From Kordiimonas pumila (GTDB lineage: Bacteria > Pseudomonadota > Alphaproteobacteria > Sphingomonadales > Kordiimonadaceae): a stretch of 64,000 bases of DNA. This document shows positions 62,771 to 64,000 of this stretch, in pieces. The stretch spans positions 2,067,501-2,131,500 of the forward strand of contig NZ_CP061205.1 of NCBI RefSeq assembly GCF_015240255.1, in the 5' to 3' direction. The translations under genes were made by a program, and so were the position numbers. The notes beneath the pieces are model-generated. The model saw only the letters and a list, made by a program, of their open reading frames with translations, made no database searches and was not told the origin of the DNA. Numbering within the stretch: position 1 is the stretch's first letter; each line of letters opens with the position of its first letter.

Positions 62771-63322
62771 ATGGACAGCAATTCGTTTGCTAGTCCGGAA
62801 GCTAGCACCGAAGAACTGGGTGATATGCTTACCGGAAAGGTGAAGTGGTTTGATGCTGTCAAGGGGTACGGCTTTATTGTACCAGACGATGGCGACGGAG
62901 ACGTTCTGCTGCATTTTTCAGTGCTACGTGAGATAGGCAGGCGGTCAGTCCCTGAAGGTACAACGGTTGTTTGTAATGCAGTTGGTCGTGACCGGGGCAG
63001 GCAGGCTACACGGGTACAATCCCTTGATCTTTCTACGGCAGTAGCACCTGAAGATATCGGCCGGTCTTCTTTCTCACATCCAGGTATGGATGTTGAGGTG
63101 TCGAGTGATTTTGAAGATGTTCAGGTTAAATGGTTTAACCGAACCAAAGGGTATGGCTTTGTGTCCCGAGGTGAGGGAATGCAAGATATCTTTGTTCACA
63201 TAGAGACCTTAAGGCGAGCGGGTCTTACTGATCTTGAGCCGTCTCAGCATGTGCGTGTACGCATTGGAACGGGCGAACGTGGCCCACTTGTTGCGCAGAT
63301 AGCACTGCCTGGCGACGCTTAA
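62771..63322 (+). CDS. Double cold-shock-domain protein
   Basis: A 183-residue protein with two CSDs: [19 protein letters not shown] (about 23-90) and [19 protein letters not shown] (about 118-180), each with the RNP1 motif KGYGF and RNP2-like (VLLHFSV, IFVHIET). A linker of 30 residues joins them. Start at 62771 has AGGGGG before it; an ATG at 62750 would add seven unlikely residues. Double-CSD proteins of this type are usual in alphaproteobacteria, where they act as RNA chaperones in cold or stationary phase. Confidence 0.9.
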   Translation: MDSNSFASPEASTEELGDMLTGKVKWFDAVKGYGFIVPDDGDGDVLLHFSVLREIGRRSVPEGTTVVCNAVGRDRGRQATRVQSLDLSTAVAPEDIGRSSFSHPGMDVEVSSDFEDVQVKWFNRTKGYGFVSRGEGMQDIFVHIETLRRAGLTDLEPSQHVRVRIGTGERGPLVAQIALPGDA

Positions 63323-63325
63323 AGT

Positions 63326-63817
63326 ATGCGAACTATAATTTTTCATAAGATTGCAGTAATAGCGCTGCTGATTTGGGCTGGCTCCTCTTCTGCTGCGGCG
63401 CTCTCGGAGAGTGCAAGTTCGCTGACAATTGAAACAGCTAATCAGCATGAAGTGCATCACTTTACTGTTGAGCTTGCACTTTCGAATAGCCAACGCATAC
63501 AAGGATTGATGTATCGAACCGAGTTAGGCTCTGATCAGGGCATGCTTTTTATTTTCCCTGATACAGACATGCGTAGTTTCTGGATGCGTAATACTTTGAT
63601 TCCTCTTGATATTATTTTTCTGAAATCGGATGGCACTATTATCAATATTATTGAAAATGCTGAGCCAGAGACAGAAACGCCACGGCGATCGGAAGCACCA
63701 GCAAAAGCGGTTCTTGAAATTGCAGGGGGGCACTCTGCTAAACTTGGGCTGTCTGCAGGCGATATTGTGCGGCATGTGTTGCTTGGTAACCTTATTAAGG
63801 GTAAGGACAGCCAGTGA
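63326..63817 (+). CDS. DUF192 exported protein
   Basis: A 163-residue protein with a signal peptide (1-24, SSSAAA region) and a DUF192 domain: LMYRTELGSDQGMLFIFPDTDMRSFWMRNT (signature region about 72-100), PLDIIFLKSDGTI and VLEIAGGHSAKLGLSAGD. The conserved FxMRNTxxPLDI pattern is complete. Begins three bases after the cold-shock gene stop, so the genes are likely co-transcribed. Its end overlaps the next GTG start. Function of the family is not established. Confidence 0.85.
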   Translation: MRTIIFHKIAVIALLIWAGSSSAAALSESASSLTIETANQHEVHHFTVELALSNSQRIQGLMYRTELGSDQGMLFIFPDTDMRSFWMRNTLIPLDIIFLKSDGTIINIIENAEPETETPRRSEAPAKAVLEIAGGHSAKLGLSAGDIVRHVLLGNLIKGKDSQ

Positions 63818-64000
63818 CGGCACGTAGGGCTACACCAGCAATGATAGTAGAGGCTAATCCACCTGCTGGCTTTGAGCCGATTCTGTCAAACTCTGAGTTT
63901 GGATGGTTAAATGGCCCAATGTTTGAAAAAAGCGATGAAGCTGGTTGGCGTCGAGGATTCCGAGTAACCCAAAAACATGCCAATGTTGGGGGTAATTGTC
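63814..64000 (+). CDS. PaaI-type hot-dog thioesterase, 5' fragment
   Basis: GTG at 63814 overlaps the DUF192 stop (GTGA), and the frame stays open to the window end. The 62 residues visible contain SEFGWLNGPMFEK and FRVTQKHANVGGNC, the approach to the NxxGxxHGG motif of the PaaI thioesterase family. The gene is cut by the window end, so the catalytic core is not seen. Confidence 0.65.
   Translation, partial: MTARRATPAMIVEANPPAGFEPILSNSEFGWLNGPMFEKSDEAGWRRGFRVTQKHANVGGNC

Noticed and set aside
1-64000. CRISPR arrays, rRNA and tRNA genes
   Set aside because: No regularly spaced repeats or RNA gene signatures were found by reading.

Overview
The window looks like a piece of chromosome from a marine or saline alphaproteobacterium, possibly near Kordiimonadales, though the genus cannot be fixed from sequence alone. 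Pointers are a DUF2336 protein beside a PAS histidine kinase, a GTTC-N7-GTTC (alphaproteobacterial LexA-type) site, a TTAA-N7-TTAA (CtrA-type) site, the mfd-sdhE-recG order, both NhaA and NhaB sodium/proton antiporters, and a Caulobacter-like sphingolipid locus. No rRNA, tRNA or CRISPR array was seen.

Positions 1 to about 19.55 kb are an integrated mobile island whose left end lies outside the window. It holds an XRE/RuvC-like/ArdC operon, a P-loop ATPase, a large serine recombinase, two VirD4/HerA-like DNA-pumping ATPases (one with a C-terminal nuclease-like domain) and, at the right edge, a tyrosine integrase. Two AT-richer cargo modules sit between these. Module A (5.8-10.5 kb) encodes a ComEC-like metallo-beta-lactamase-fold protein, a four-helix membrane protein, a small AT-hook protein and an 882-residue HD plus Hsp90-like ATPase. 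Module B (16.2-18.5 kb) encodes a HEPN-like protein overlapping a six-helix membrane protein. A homologue of that membrane protein stands alone at 41.3 kb, directly after recG. Both modules are candidates for undescribed conflict (defence) systems; this is inference.

From 19.7 to 45.1 kb is mostly core chromosome: a ZnuD-like zinc receptor operon with a Zur-like site, an S24 peptidase gene with an SOS-type box over its Shine-Dalgarno, flgK-flgL behind a sigma-54 promoter, a flavin reductase, DUF2336 and histidine kinase genes preceded by paired DnaA boxes, nadK, moaA, a FrnE/DsbA-like gene, a beta-barrel protein, nhaA, mfd-sdhE-recG, the AT-rich membrane-protein gene, a ParDE-type toxin-antitoxin pair and a SulP transporter.

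From 45.1 to 57.4 kb is a compact set of genes for sphingolipid (ceramide) synthesis, modification and probably export: a GNAT acyltransferase (candidate bacterial ceramide synthase), a Wzx/MurJ-like flippase, LptG- and LptF-like permeases, a DUF2141 periplasmic protein, a lipid kinase (candidate ceramide kinase), a nucleotidyltransferase-like protein, serine palmitoyltransferase, its acyl carrier protein, an NAD-dependent reductase and a fatty-acyl ligase. Expected flow: ligase and ACP supply acyl groups, SPT condenses acyl-thioester with serine, reductase and GNAT enzyme complete (dihydro)ceramide, kinase and partners add an anionic head group, and the permeases may move the product toward the outer membrane.

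The last part holds a class V aminotransferase, recX, a MobA-like nucleotidyltransferase, an XdhC-family gene, nhaB, a double cold-shock-domain protein, a DUF192 protein and the start of a PaaI-type thioesterase cut by the window end.
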